DNA of 64,000 nt from Actinoplanes sp. M2I2 (GTDB lineage Bacteria; Actinomycetota; Actinomycetes; Mycobacteriales; Micromonosporaceae), in NCBI RefSeq assembly GCF_023544445.1, contig NZ_JALPVJ010000001.1, positions 124,001 to 188,000 of the forward strand, given 5' to 3'. How positions within the stretch are numbered: position 1 is the stretch's first letter; each line of letters opens with the position of its first letter. The position numbers were made by a program, and so were the translations under genes. Of this stretch, positions 9,969 through 17,447 are shown piece by piece. The notes under the pieces are model-generated. The model did no database searches. It was not told the origin of the DNA and was given only the letters and a program-made list of their open reading frames with translations.

Positions 9969-10066
9969 ATTGCCACACACTCGGTGCGCCACTTGCGCTG
10001 GGGCCCGGGAGTGTGTGGACTACCCCCAGGTTTACCTTGGAATTGACAGCTAGGAGGACTTCGACA

Positions 10067-10498
10067 GTGAGCGCGACCGCTGGTCAGGCCGACGGCGTAC
10101 GCAGCCTGGCGGACCGGTTCGGCTTCGAGCCGAACATGGTGGTCATGGAGATGGGCTACGACGACGATGTCGACGAGGACCTCCGTGACGCCCTGACCGA
10201 ACGTGTCGGCGAGTTGGTCGACGAAGACACCGACGAGGTCGTCGATGCGGTGCTGTTGTGGTACCGCGACGGTGACGGTGATCTTTTCGAGATTCTCACC
10301 GATGCCCTGGGCCCCCTCGCCGACAACGGCGTGGTGTGGCTGCTGACCCCGAAAGCGGGCCGGGACAACCACGTCGAACCGAGCGAGATCAGCGAGTCGG
10401 CCCCCACGGCCGGTCTGCAGCAGACCTCGACGGTCAACGCGGGCAAGGACTGGACCGGCGCCCGGTTGGTCTCCCCCAGGGGCAACAAGAAGAAGTAG
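10067..10498 (+). CDS. DUF3052 domain protein
   Basis: A 143-residue acidic cytoplasmic protein of a family widespread in Actinobacteria (Rv2239c-like) and of unknown function. It contains LADRFGFEPNMVVMEMGYDDDVDEDLRD, a central acidic segment, and GVVWLLTPKAGRDNHVEPSEI, the conserved C-terminal half. The GTG start has a TAGGAGG site 9 nt upstream. It lies between the E1 genes and ahpE, the same relative order as in M. tuberculosis, which supports the assignment. Confidence 0.88.
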   Translation: MSATAGQADGVRSLADRFGFEPNMVVMEMGYDDDVDEDLRDALTERVGELVDEDTDEVVDAVLLWYRDGDGDLFEILTDALGPLADNGVVWLLTPKAGRDNHVEPSEISESAPTAGLQQTSTVNAGKDWTGARLVSPRGNKKK

Positions 10499-10561
10499 CT
10501 CGCTGCCCTTCCACCTGCGGTCGGCGTCCAACGGGACGCCGGCCTGGCTAAGGTTGTGCCC

Positions 10562-11026
10562 ATGCCACTCGCCGTCGGCGTCGTCGCGCCGGAGTTCGCG
10601 CTGAAAGACCAGAACAACCAGCTCGTCAGCCTCGGTGACTTCCGCGGTCGCAAGGCGGTGCTGCTGGTCTTCTACCCGTTCACCTTCACCGGCACCTGCC
10701 AGGGCGAGCTGGCCGGCATCCGCGACAACCTGCCCGACTACCAGAACGAGTCGGTGCAGGTCCTGGCGGTCAGCGTCGACTCCGTCTACGCCCACAAGGT
10801 CTGGGCGATGCAGGAAGGCTTCGACTTCCCCCTCCTGGCCGACTTCTGGCCGCACGGCGCAGTGGCCCAGGAGTACGACGTCTTCCACACCGGCGGCGGC
10901 ATGGCCAACCGAGGCACGTACCTCATCGACCGCGACGGCGTGATCCGCTTCGCCGAGATGCGCGGCCCCGGCGAGCCCCGGGACCAGAAAGCCTGGCTGG
11001 CCGCCCTGACCGACCTGCCCGGCTGA
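10562..11026 (+). CDS. ahpE: AhpE-type 1-Cys peroxiredoxin
   Basis: A 154-residue thioredoxin-fold peroxidase that reduces peroxides and peroxynitrite in the cytoplasm. The peroxidatic cysteine is in FTFTGTCQGEL near residue 45. No resolving Cys of the 2-Cys type follows, consistent with the AhpE group, where mycothiol or mycoredoxin regenerates the enzyme. Start ATG at 10562; a GTG two codons earlier is an alternative. It follows the DUF3052 gene by 63 bases and may be cotranscribed with it. Confidence 0.93.
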   Translation: MPLAVGVVAPEFALKDQNNQLVSLGDFRGRKAVLLVFYPFTFTGTCQGELAGIRDNLPDYQNESVQVLAVSVDSVYAHKVWAMQEGFDFPLLADFWPHGAVAQEYDVFHTGGGMANRGTYLIDRDGVIRFAEMRGPGEPRDQKAWLAALTDLPG

Positions 11027-11064
11027 GTTTGGGTAGGATGACCACTCCGGCCGCATGCCGTGCC

Positions 11065-11136
11065 GGGCGCGTAGCTCAGTGGGAGAGCACTCGCCTTACA
11101 AGCGAGGGGTCGTAGGTTCGAAACCTACCGCGCCCA
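11065..11136 (+). tRNA. tRNA-Val (anticodon TAC)
   Basis: A complete cloverleaf: acceptor GGGCGCG pairs with CGCGCCC; the anticodon stem CTCGC/GCGAG closes the loop CTTACAA, giving anticodon TAC; the T-arm GTAGG-TTCGAAA-CCTAC is canonical. The 3' CCA is not encoded. Confidence 0.97.
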
Positions 11137-11166
11137 CCCGTGTGTTCAGCAGCTCCCGCCTCTGGT

Positions 11167-11535
11167 TCAGCAGGTAGCGGTACCCATTCGGTGCTCCCGA
11201 TTCATGGCGATCAGGCCGTCGAGGGTGTCGCGGGTTTCGGTGAGATCGGCGATGTGTGCGGTCAAGCGGTCGCGTTCCTGCATCATCCGCTCGAAAGCAA
11301 GGTCGGAGTTCTCGTCGGTCGGTGTCTGCACGCAGGGCAGAAGCTCGAGGATCGTGCGGCTGGACAGTCCGGCGGCGTACAGCGACTGGATGAGCGCCAC
11401 CCGTCCCACCTCGTTCTCGGTGTAGTGGCGCTGCCCGCTGGCGCTGCGGGCGCTGTACAGCAGGCCCTGTTCCTCGTAGTAGCGCACAGCGCGCACGCTC
11501 ACCCCGGTGCGTGCCGCCAGGTCTCCGATCCGCAT
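11167..11535 (-). CDS. MerR-family transcriptional regulator
   Basis: A 122-residue regulator. The N-terminus MRIGDLAARTGVSVRAVRYYEEQGLL is the MerR winged helix, followed by SASGQRHYTENEVGRVALIQ and a coiled-coil helix (AFERMMQERDRLTAHIADLTETRDTLDGL). A Cys at LPCVQTP and a C-terminal Cys are present, but no canonical metal site. Start ATG with GGAGGAGGGG upstream. The coiled-coil length suggests a dimer with a small effector region. No obvious target gene lies next to it. Confidence 0.9.
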   Translation of the reverse strand: MRIGDLAARTGVSVRAVRYYEEQGLLYSARSASGQRHYTENEVGRVALIQSLYAAGLSSRTILELLPCVQTPTDENSDLAFERMMQERDRLTAHIADLTETRDTLDGLIAMNREHRMGTATC

Positions 11536-11582
11536 GGTCCCCTCCTCCGGCCGACAGGCCGTTCCATCCGCGACGCCGACAT

Positions 11583-11598
11583 CTGACGTCAACGTCAG
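11583..11598. promoter_or_regulatory. Candidate MerR operator
   Basis: CTGACGT-CA-ACGTCAG, two perfect 7-bp arms with a 2-bp spacer, 48 bases upstream of the MerR start codon. MerR proteins bind such dyads inside the promoter spacer; autoregulation is inferred. Confidence 0.5.
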
Positions 11599-11792
11599 TG
11601 TTCCAGCGTAGCCGCACGCCCGGCGGGCAGACGGGACCGCTCAAGTCGGCACTCCGGCTGTACGGGTGCTTTGCTCCGGTGGGCTACGGCTCGCAGTGGT
11701 TTGGGTGCAGCTTGGTCTCGGCACTTCGGCGACGTCGGCTTCGTCGTGACGTCTCGCGCGTCGAGCGCCGGAGTCGGACGGCTGGGTGACGA

Positions 11793-12227
11793 TTACACCG
11801 CTGGAGGTGTGAGAGTGGGTTTCGCGGCCGGGGTCGAGGCTCGGATCACCTGGCTGCGTTGGAAGGCGAAGTCGAGCGTCAGCGCGGCGTAGACGGCGAC
11901 CATCGTGTAGATGGCGGCCTTGCCCGCGGGCGGTGTGTTGGTTTCGATCATCGTGTCCACGAGCATGAGGGCGGTCACGACGGTCAGGATGCCGACGTTG
12001 GCGGTGTCGGTGCGCGACCAGGTGGCGCCCGGGCGGTTGAGGCCTCGTAGGGCCTGCTCGCGCAGGTGCTGCACCAGGAAGGCGAGGGCGACTGCTCCGA
12101 AGAACATCCAGAGCCAGCCCCAGTGGTCGCCGTCGGCCACGTCGGCGACTCCGTCGGTCAGCAGGTTGGCGCCGAGGTAGCCGGCCGGGATGGTGCGGAA
12201 GAAGCTCGGACCGGCGGAAAGATTCAC
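11793..12227 (-). CDS. Hypothetical membrane protein
   Basis: A 144-residue protein I do not recognise. It has three or four hydrophobic segments (WGWLWMFFGAVALAFLVQHL, ANVGILTVVTALMLVDTMIE, AAIYTMVAVYAALTLDFAF) separated by short basic loops. The start is GTG (12225-12227) without a clear ribosome binding site. It has no operon partner, and the following gene on the same strand begins 67 bases downstream of its neighbour's stop. Confidence 0.6.
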   Translation of the reverse strand: MNLSAGPSFFRTIPAGYLGANLLTDGVADVADGDHWGWLWMFFGAVALAFLVQHLREQALRGLNRPGATWSRTDTANVGILTVVTALMLVDTMIETNTPPAGKAAIYTMVAVYAALTLDFAFQRSQVIRASTPAAKPTLTPPAV

Positions 12228-12294
12228 ATCGTCAGTATCGGGGACGCTGTTGAGGTGAGGGGGGCCGTCGGGGGGCGACTGCCGCGGTGGCTCG

Positions 12295-13101
12295 TCACGG
12301 CTGCTGTGCCGGTTTCCGGGCCTGGTAGAGCCAGGCGTACCGGCGCAGGACCAGCGGGCCGCGCGGGGTGAGGTCGTCGATCAGCCGGCGCCGGAAGTCG
12401 GCGCGGCGAGCGGGGGGCAGGTCGTCGAAGAACTTGCGGGTGCCGTGGGTCTGGAACCACTGCCAGAACGTCTCGGCGTCGGCCACGGGCAGCTCCAGCC
12501 TCAGATCTGTTTCCCGAATCTGCTCGAAACCGGCGGCGGTGAGCGTCTCGATCTCGTCGAAGGGTGCGCCCATGCTGCCTTGTGGTGGCAGGTACGAGGC
12601 GAACTCGGCGAACAGCGCGTTGGCCCCGTCGGCGAACTTGAAACCTTCGGGTACGCGGCCCGGGGTGGTGAAGGCGAACAGGCCACCGGGGCGGAGGACC
12701 CGTCGCACTTCCCGGCTGACGGCCTCGGCATCGTCCAGGATGTGCATCGTCAGCCCGGCGGTGACCACGTCGAACGAGTCGTCGGGGAAGTCGAGGCCGG
12801 CCGCGTCCATCAGCCGCACGTCGAGGCCGGGCTGCTCGTCCCGCAGCCGCGCCACCATGGCGGGGGCGGCGTCCGTCGCGGTCACTTCGAAACCGCGCGC
12901 CCGCGCCGGAACGGCGATCGCTCCGCGGCCGGCTCCGATGTCGAGCAGACGGCTTCCCGGCTTCGGGGCGGGCAGACGGCTTCCCGGCTTCGGGGCGGGC
13001 AGACGTCCGGCGACCAGCCGCCCGAAGCCGGCGAAGAACGGCAACACGTCGTCGTAGCGCCCGGCGACACGGTCGAACAACTCGACCACGGATTCCGTCA
13101 C
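12295..13101 (-). CDS. SAM-dependent methyltransferase
   Basis: A class I methyltransferase, about 268 residues. Motif I is LLDIGAGRGAIAVPAR, motif II-like VTATDAAPAMVARLR, and post-motif DSFDVVTAGLTMHILDDAEA then VLRPGGLFAFTTPG. The start is the GTG at 13099-13101, preceded by GTGAGGA at a 7-nt distance; an upstream TTG would add 12 residues. Just before motif I, nine residues (LPAPKPGSR) are duplicated by an exact 27-bp tandem repeat. The acceptor substrate cannot be predicted. Confidence 0.85.
   Translation of the reverse strand: MTESVVELFDRVAGRYDDVLPFFAGFGRLVAGRLPAPKPGSRLPAPKPGSRLLDIGAGRGAIAVPARARGFEVTATDAAPAMVARLRDEQPGLDVRLMDAAGLDFPDDSFDVVTAGLTMHILDDAEAVSREVRRVLRPGGLFAFTTPGRVPEGFKFADGANALFAEFASYLPPQGSMGAPFDEIETLTAAGFEQIRETDLRLELPVADAETFWQWFQTHGTRKFFDDLPPARRADFRRRLIDDLTPRGPLVLRRYAWLYQARKPAQQP
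12945..13004. repeat. 27-bp in-frame tandem duplication
   Basis: Two identical 27-bp units starting GCAGACGGCTTCCCGGCTTC at 12945 and 12972, with the first bases of a third at 12999. It duplicates nine residues of the methyltransferase immediately before its SAM-binding motif. Confidence 0.9.
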
Positions 13102-13229
13102 GTCCGGATCCTCACCGTCCGGCAAACCCTGCGGCAAGGCAATTAGGCCCGCGTACGGCGTTCCGGCTGCGCTTGGGAGCCGCGCCCGACCCCGCGGAGC
13201 AGGTGGACAGCTTTGGCGCGAGGAACGGC

Positions 13230-13841
13230 TCAGCCGGCCCCGCCGCCGCAGCCGGGACCGCCGCCGCCGGGGGAGGAGTAGTCAGGTGGGGGCGGCCCGA
13301 ACGGGTTGCGGCCCCGGACCGGGCGGCCGGCGCCTTGCAGGTGTTGCAGGCAGAGGGCGCCGGGCACGTCGTAACAGGTGCCCCGGCCCCCGCAGTCGGC
13401 CAGGTAGCGCCGGCCGCCGGGGAACTTCAGTTGCTGGTCGATGCGGAACAGCAACGGCAGCGCGGTGGGACCACCCGGCTCGTCCTGCCGGGCCAGCCGG
13501 TGCGTCTCGGCCAGCGCTCCGAAATCGACACCCGGCGGCGAGGCGGCATCGGCCGGTGGCGGCGGGAACCGGCGGCCGAAGGCCTGCTTGCTGAAGGCGG
13601 CGTAATCGGTCTGCAGGGCCACCCCGCGCCACAGGGCGTACGCCGCCGACGACGGCATGGTCAGCTTGGCCCGGGGATGACGGGCGGCCAGGCGGAACCA
13701 CTGCCGGGTCGCGGACTCGACCTGATCGAGATCGGCCTGGGCCAGTTTGTCGTGCTCGGCCGCGAAGCGCTGGCGCACGATCGCGGGAGCGCGGTAGGCG
13801 TCGATCGCGGCGAGTCGGTGGTCGGTGCGTCGCCAGCTCAT
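13230..13841 (-). CDS. Hypothetical protein with Gly/Cys-rich tail
   Basis: About 203 residues from ATG 13839-13841. The centre contains ALWRGVALQTDYAAFSKQAFGRRFPPP, a degenerate version of the W-H-..-Y-..-FC-..-FG-..-HH-P signature of a family often annotated as glycine-rich domain proteins; the histidines are replaced here. The tail has CGGRGTCYDVPGALCLQ and ends in Pro- and Gly-rich sequence (GGGGPGCGGGAG). It has no signal peptide. Function unknown. Confidence 0.55.
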   Translation of the reverse strand: MSWRRTDHRLAAIDAYRAPAIVRQRFAAEHDKLAQADLDQVESATRQWFRLAARHPRAKLTMPSSAAYALWRGVALQTDYAAFSKQAFGRRFPPPPADAASPPGVDFGALAETHRLARQDEPGGPTALPLLFRIDQQLKFPGGRRYLADCGGRGTCYDVPGALCLQHLQGAGRPVRGRNPFGPPPPDYSSPGGGGPGCGGGAG

Positions 13842-14018
13842 CGTCCGACCGTGCCGCGCACCCACGGCAAGGGTCATCGGTCGTTCGTCTCCCGATGGTG
13901 TCGGATCACGGACCGAATGCCGCTTCACCAGCGGCGATGCTGCCACCCTGGCCACCACACGAACGCCGGCGCCGCCGGGGAGCACGCCCACGTCAAGCAC
14001 TGCCGGAGAGGGTGCCGG

Positions 14019-14327
14019 ATGGCCGAGATCTCGCCGGATCTGTTCCGGCGCTGGTATCGCTCCTTCGAGGAGGACACCGACGACCAGGCCGTCTACCGGC
14101 CCGCCGACTTCCCGTTCCCGCCCAGCCGGGCGCCGCGACCGGGTTTCGAGCTGCGGCCGGGTGGCGCCTATGTCGAGTACGCCGCCGGGCCGGTCGACGG
14201 AGCCGTCGCGAGCCCGGGCCGCTGGGAGCCGGGGGAGGGCGACGCCGTCCGCGTGCGGGCCGGCGCGGCGTCCCGCCTGCTGCACATCGTCGCCCACGAC
14301 GACCAGGTGCTGAGGATCCGCCGTTAG
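14019..14327 (+). CDS. Small conserved hypothetical protein
   Basis: 102 residues from an ATG with GGAGAGGG upstream. The sequence pattern (LFRRWYRSFEEDTDD, VYRP..FPFPPSRAPRPGFELRPGGAY, PGRWEPGEGD) looks like a compact lipocalin-like beta barrel protein found scattered in bacteria, but I cannot name the family with certainty. No signal peptide. It precedes the metalloprotease gene by 112 bases filled with tandem repeats. Confidence 0.65.
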   Translation: MAEISPDLFRRWYRSFEEDTDDQAVYRPADFPFPPSRAPRPGFELRPGGAYVEYAAGPVDGAVASPGRWEPGEGDAVRVRAGAASRLLHIVAHDDQVLRIRR

Positions 14328-14344
14328 CTGGCGCCGACAGCGGA

Positions 14345-14427
14345 AGCAGGCAGCAAGAGCCGAGCAGGCAGCGAGACCCGAGCACACAGCGAAATGCGAG
14401 CAGACAGCGAAAGCAGACAGCGCGAGG
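14345..14427. repeat. 18-bp minisatellite upstream of the metalloprotease
   Basis: Five imperfect direct copies of AGCAGGCAGCGAGACCCG, the fourth shortened. The array ends in the GAGGAG that forms the ribosome binding site of the metalloprotease gene. Confidence 0.75.
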
Positions 14428-14439
14428 AGATGAAGCCCG

Positions 14440-15483
14440 ATGGACACCGCCGACATCGTCGAGACACCGGTACGGCGCCGCTGCGGCAGCGAGGACGTGC
14501 ACCGCCGGCTGCTCAACGAAAGCCTGAACTACCGGCTCAACCGGGCCGCCATCGAGAATCTCGCCTTCGCCTTCGCCACGGGGCAGGAACAACCGTCGCG
14601 GGCCGAGGTCGTGACCGTGCCGGTGGTCGTCCATGTCGTCTTCGGCGCCGACGAGCAGAACGTCTCGGACGAGCAGATCGACAGTCAGATCGCCGTGCTC
14701 AACGAGGACTTCCGGGCAACGAACGCCGACGTCGCGAACGTGCCCCCGGTGTGGCAGGGCCTGGTCGCCGACGCGCGTCTGGAGTTCCGGCGGGCGAGCG
14801 TCGACCCGCAGGGCAACCCGACCGACGGCGTCACCCGGCGGCGCACGGATGTGCTCTCCTTCTCGGACGACGAGGCGGTGAAGTTCACCGCCCGGGGCGG
14901 CGCCGACGCGTGGCCGGCCGACCGCTACCTCAACGTCTGGGTCTGCCGGCTGGGCGGCGGTCTGCTGGGTTATGCCCAGTTCCCCGGCGGGCCGCCGGCC
15001 ACCGACGGCGTGGTGATCACCCACACCGGGTTCGGCACCACCGGTACGGCGGCCGCGCCGTTCAACCTCGGGCGGACCACCACCCATGAGATCGGCCACT
15101 GGCTCAACCTGTTCCACATCGGCGGCGACGACGGCACGGGCTGCAGCGGCACCGATTTCGTGTCGGACACCCCCAACCAGGCCGGGCAGAACTTCGGCAC
15201 GCCGTCCTTCCCGTCGGTCACCTGCAACAACGGGCCGGACGGCGACATGTTCGTGAACTACATGGACTACACCGACGACGCGGCGATGTTCATGTTCACC
15301 CACGGGCAGATCCTGCGGGTCGAGGCCTGCCTGGCCGGCCCCCGCCAAGGCTTGATCACGGCAGCCGGCAGCCCGCCACCAGACAGTGCTCCGGCGAACA
15401 GTGCTCCGGCGAACAGTGCTCCGGCGAACAGTGCACCGGCCAACCGCGCACCGGCCGACGCCGCGCCGGTCGGCGGCGAGTAG
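14440..15483 (+). CDS. M43-type (pappalysin/cytophagalysin-like) zinc metalloprotease
   Basis: 347 residues. HEIGHWLNLFH near residue 222 is the HExxHxxGxxH zinc motif with Asn at the Gly position, and NYMDYTDD about 45 residues later is the Met-turn. The preceding region (VVTVPVVVHVVFGADEQN, QIAVLNEDFRATNAD) is typical of bacterial M43 enzymes. Most relatives are secreted, but no signal peptide is visible here: the N-terminus is charged. The C-terminus is a low-complexity SAPAN repeat. Start ATG with GAGGAG upstream. A secretion route or an upstream start that I cannot see would be needed for an extracellular role. Confidence 0.88.
   Translation: MDTADIVETPVRRRCGSEDVHRRLLNESLNYRLNRAAIENLAFAFATGQEQPSRAEVVTVPVVVHVVFGADEQNVSDEQIDSQIAVLNEDFRATNADVANVPPVWQGLVADARLEFRRASVDPQGNPTDGVTRRRTDVLSFSDDEAVKFTARGGADAWPADRYLNVWVCRLGGGLLGYAQFPGGPPATDGVVITHTGFGTTGTAAAPFNLGRTTTHEIGHWLNLFHIGGDDGTGCSGTDFVSDTPNQAGQNFGTPSFPSVTCNNGPDGDMFVNYMDYTDDAAMFMFTHGQILRVEACLAGPRQGLITAAGSPPPDSAPANSAPANSAPANSAPANRAPADAAPVGGE
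15385..15444. repeat. 15-bp tandem repeat encoding the SAPAN tail
   Basis: Four direct copies of AGTGCTCCGGCGAAC (the last one diverged), in frame with the C-terminus of the metalloprotease. Confidence 0.85.
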
Positions 15484-15614
15484 GGCCGGGAAAGGCGGCG
15501 CCGGCGCGACAACCGTTCGCGGGCATACGCCCCGCCGGCGGCCGGTCGTCGCGCCGTCGCCCGTCACCAGGGGGGACGGCTGTTGGCCGACGGCCGTCCC
15601 GGACGTGGTGGCAC

Positions 15615-15652
15615 CGGTGGGGCCGGACGCGCGGTAGTGCCCGGCCCCACCG
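15615..15652. terminator. Stem-loop between convergent genes
   Basis: CGGTGGGGCCGG pairs perfectly with CCGGCCCCACCG across a 14-nt loop, between the metalloprotease and the minus-strand gene at 15659. Likely a bidirectional terminator. Confidence 0.7.
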
Positions 15653-15658
15653 ACCCCC

Positions 15659-16198
15659 TCAGCCGGCGGTCTCGGTGGCCGCCGGCCCGGTGGGCGGGGG
15701 ATCGACGGCCGGGAGACCGGCGGAGCCGTCGCCCGCCGACCCCCAGCGACCGCCGGGCGCGAGCTCGCCGAGGTGTTCGAGCCGGGCCCGGATGCCGCCG
15801 GTGCTGCGCCCGAACTCGGCCACCAGCTCCCGCCGGCGCGCGCCCGCCCGGTAACGCGTGACCAGGCGTTCGTCGTCGGTCGAGGTCCAGCGGGCGCCCT
15901 GGTTGGGGTGCCGGTCGTGCCGGTCGGGCGGTGGACCGGCCGGGGCCGGCCGCGACCGGGTCATCGCGATCAGGCCGGCCAGCGTCGAGGTGAGGACGTC
16001 GGTGAGCGTGGGCAGGTCGGCCGGGGAGATGCCGCCGCTGATCTCGCTCACCACGTGACCGTCGCCGTCGCTGCTGACGATGCAGAGGTCGATGCGGTGG
16101 TCGTCGGTGGGGAAGGCGGTGACCTGGTAATCGATCTCGCCGAACACGAGGCGGCGATCGAGGGTGATGGGGGATGACTGGAGGGCGGTGTCATTCAT
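15659..16198 (-). CDS. Hypothetical protein with helix-turn-helix-like segment
   Basis: 179 residues, function unknown. The N-terminal 80 residues form a strand-rich domain (RLVFGEIDYQVTAFPTDDHRIDLCIVSS). The segment around residues 105-145 (WTSTDDERLVTRYRAG....VAEFGRSTGGIRARLEHLGEL) follows the pattern of SANT/homeodomain-like helices seen in proteins that end with GRSxGAIRARL. The tail is Pro/Gly-rich. ATG start; the upstream gene is 56 bases away on the same strand. Confidence 0.65.
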   Translation of the reverse strand: MNDTALQSSPITLDRRLVFGEIDYQVTAFPTDDHRIDLCIVSSDGDGHVVSEISGGISPADLPTLTDVLTSTLAGLIAMTRSRPAPAGPPPDRHDRHPNQGARWTSTDDERLVTRYRAGARRRELVAEFGRSTGGIRARLEHLGELAPGGRWGSAGDGSAGLPAVDPPPTGPAATETAG

Positions 16199-16254
16199 GG
16201 CCGTGACCCTAGGGCTACCCTCCGACAGTTTTCGGCGGTGCCGGGCGGGCGATT

Positions 16255-16884
16255 TCAGGGGATTCGCGCGGCCAGCACGCGGACTCCCGGACCGTCGAGC
16301 TCACCGAGCACGGCCCGTCGTCCGGTCAGCGCCATCATCAGGGCCTCGGCCGGCCCCGTGACCAGCGCGCCGGTCCCGTATGCCCAGTCCAGATCGGTGG
16401 CTTCGAAGCGCAGCCCGGTGAGGCGCCGGCGCGGGGTGAAGCCGACCGCCCGCCCGCCGGTCAGGAAGTCCAGCGACCTCCGCAGGTGATCGAGGCTGAG
16501 TCCGTGCGGCAGCCCGAGCGGCCGTCGCATGTCCTGCCCGTGCACCTGCAGGTCGGTGAGCTGCCCGAGGTACCCGACGATGGGCGGCCGGAAGCCGGCC
16601 GACGCGTGCCGGCGCAGGCCGGCCGCGAGCGCGGCGGGCGGCTGCCGGGCGACCTCGGCCGCGAGCAGCGCGTTGGCCCGGTGGAGCCGGAACCGGCCGC
16701 GGATCATCGCCGACAGGGTCGCGCGGGGTGGGGTCTCGACCGCGGCCAGCAAATGCCCCGCGACCTGCCGGACGGTCCACGCGCCGCAGAGGCTGGGCGT
16801 GTCGAGCTGGGCCGGGGTCAGCGACTCGATCAGGTCGGCGACCCGGCGGCGTTCGCCGGCGATCGCGTTACGGACGGGATCCAT
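16255..16884 (-). CDS. Maleylpyruvate isomerase-family mycothiol-dependent protein
   Basis: 209 residues of the DinB/MDMPI fold: ERRRVADLIESLTPAQLDTPSLCGAWTVRQVAGHLL at the N-terminus and a conserved His (DLQVHGQDMRRPLG) near residue 115. In this family His side chains bind a divalent metal and mycothiol is a cofactor or substrate. The specific reaction is not predictable; many members act in detoxification. ATG start at 16884 with a GGGGCGG site; a GTG one codon upstream is possible. Confidence 0.85.
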   Translation of the reverse strand: MDPVRNAIAGERRRVADLIESLTPAQLDTPSLCGAWTVRQVAGHLLAAVETPPRATLSAMIRGRFRLHRANALLAAEVARQPPAALAAGLRRHASAGFRPPIVGYLGQLTDLQVHGQDMRRPLGLPHGLSLDHLRRSLDFLTGGRAVGFTPRRRLTGLRFEATDLDWAYGTGALVTGPAEALMMALTGRRAVLGELDGPGVRVLAARIP

Positions 16885-16992
16885 CACCGCCCCACCCTAC
16901 GGAAGGGGAGCTCAGACCTGCTCCGGCGCCTGGCCGGGGCGTTCGGCTACGGCCCGCCGTACCGGCCCTCCCTGAGGTCTCTGCGGGAGCGG

Positions 16993-17166
16993 GTGGCGGC
17001 GGGCGATCCGCGACCGGTGGAGCTCGTCTGGACGCACACCTCGGTGATCCGGATGGCGCTGGGCCGGTCGGCGTTCGACGCGTTCGTCGCGATGTTCGAG
17101 GCCGCGCAGTCGGCCGACGAGAACAAGCCGTGGAACGAGCGCCTGGTCTTCCGGATCTTCGACTGA
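16993..17166 (+). CDS. Small hypothetical protein
   Basis: 57 residues from GTG 16993 with GGGAGC just upstream. The sequence ELVWTHTSVIRMALGRSAFD and the C-terminus NERLVFRIFD look like coding sequence rather than a shadow, but no ATG or GTG is available further upstream in this frame although the open frame continues. I do not recognise it. It is divergent from the mycothiol-dependent gene and ends directly before a minisatellite. Confidence 0.4.
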   Translation: MAAGDPRPVELVWTHTSVIRMALGRSAFDAFVAMFEAAQSADENKPWNERLVFRIFD

Positions 17167-17167
17167 C

Positions 17168-17268
17168 GGGCCGACAGAGGCGACGAGCCGAGAGAGACGA
17201 CGGACCGAGAGAGGCGACGGACCGAGAGAGGCGGCGGGCCGGGGAGGCGGCGGGCCGGGTCAGGGGAC
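17168..17268. repeat. 17-bp minisatellite immediately after a stop codon
   Basis: Six imperfect copies of GGACCGAGAGAGGCGAC in direct tandem, beginning one base after the stop of the small gene at 16993-17166. Strongly purine-rich on the plus strand. Confidence 0.85.
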
Positions 17269-17349
17269 GCGCCGAGGGAGGCAAAGGGCACCCGGTCTGC
17301 ACCCGAGCGGTTCCTCAACCGGGCCCCCCGATCACCGATTGCTGAGAGT

Positions 17350-17371
17350 GCCGGCGGGACGTCCCGCCGGC
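17350..17371. promoter_or_regulatory. 22-bp perfect palindrome (operator or terminator)
   Basis: GCCGGCGGGAC followed directly by its reverse complement GTCCCGCCGGC, with no loop. It lies 76 bases upstream of the membrane protein gene at 17448. A palindrome without a loop is more typical of a protein-binding site than of a terminator, but both are possible. Confidence 0.45.
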
Positions 17372-17447
17372 GGGCGGGCCCCGGTCGGCATCCCCCCGGC
17401 GATCGGGCCCGCCCTGCGACCGCAAGCGATCGGAAGGCGGAGGGCGC

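Noticed and set aside
11096..11166. Minus-strand peptide ending GAVGFEPTTPRL antisense to tRNA-Val
   Set aside because: This peptide is a known artefact of reading frames that cross the antisense of tRNA genes.
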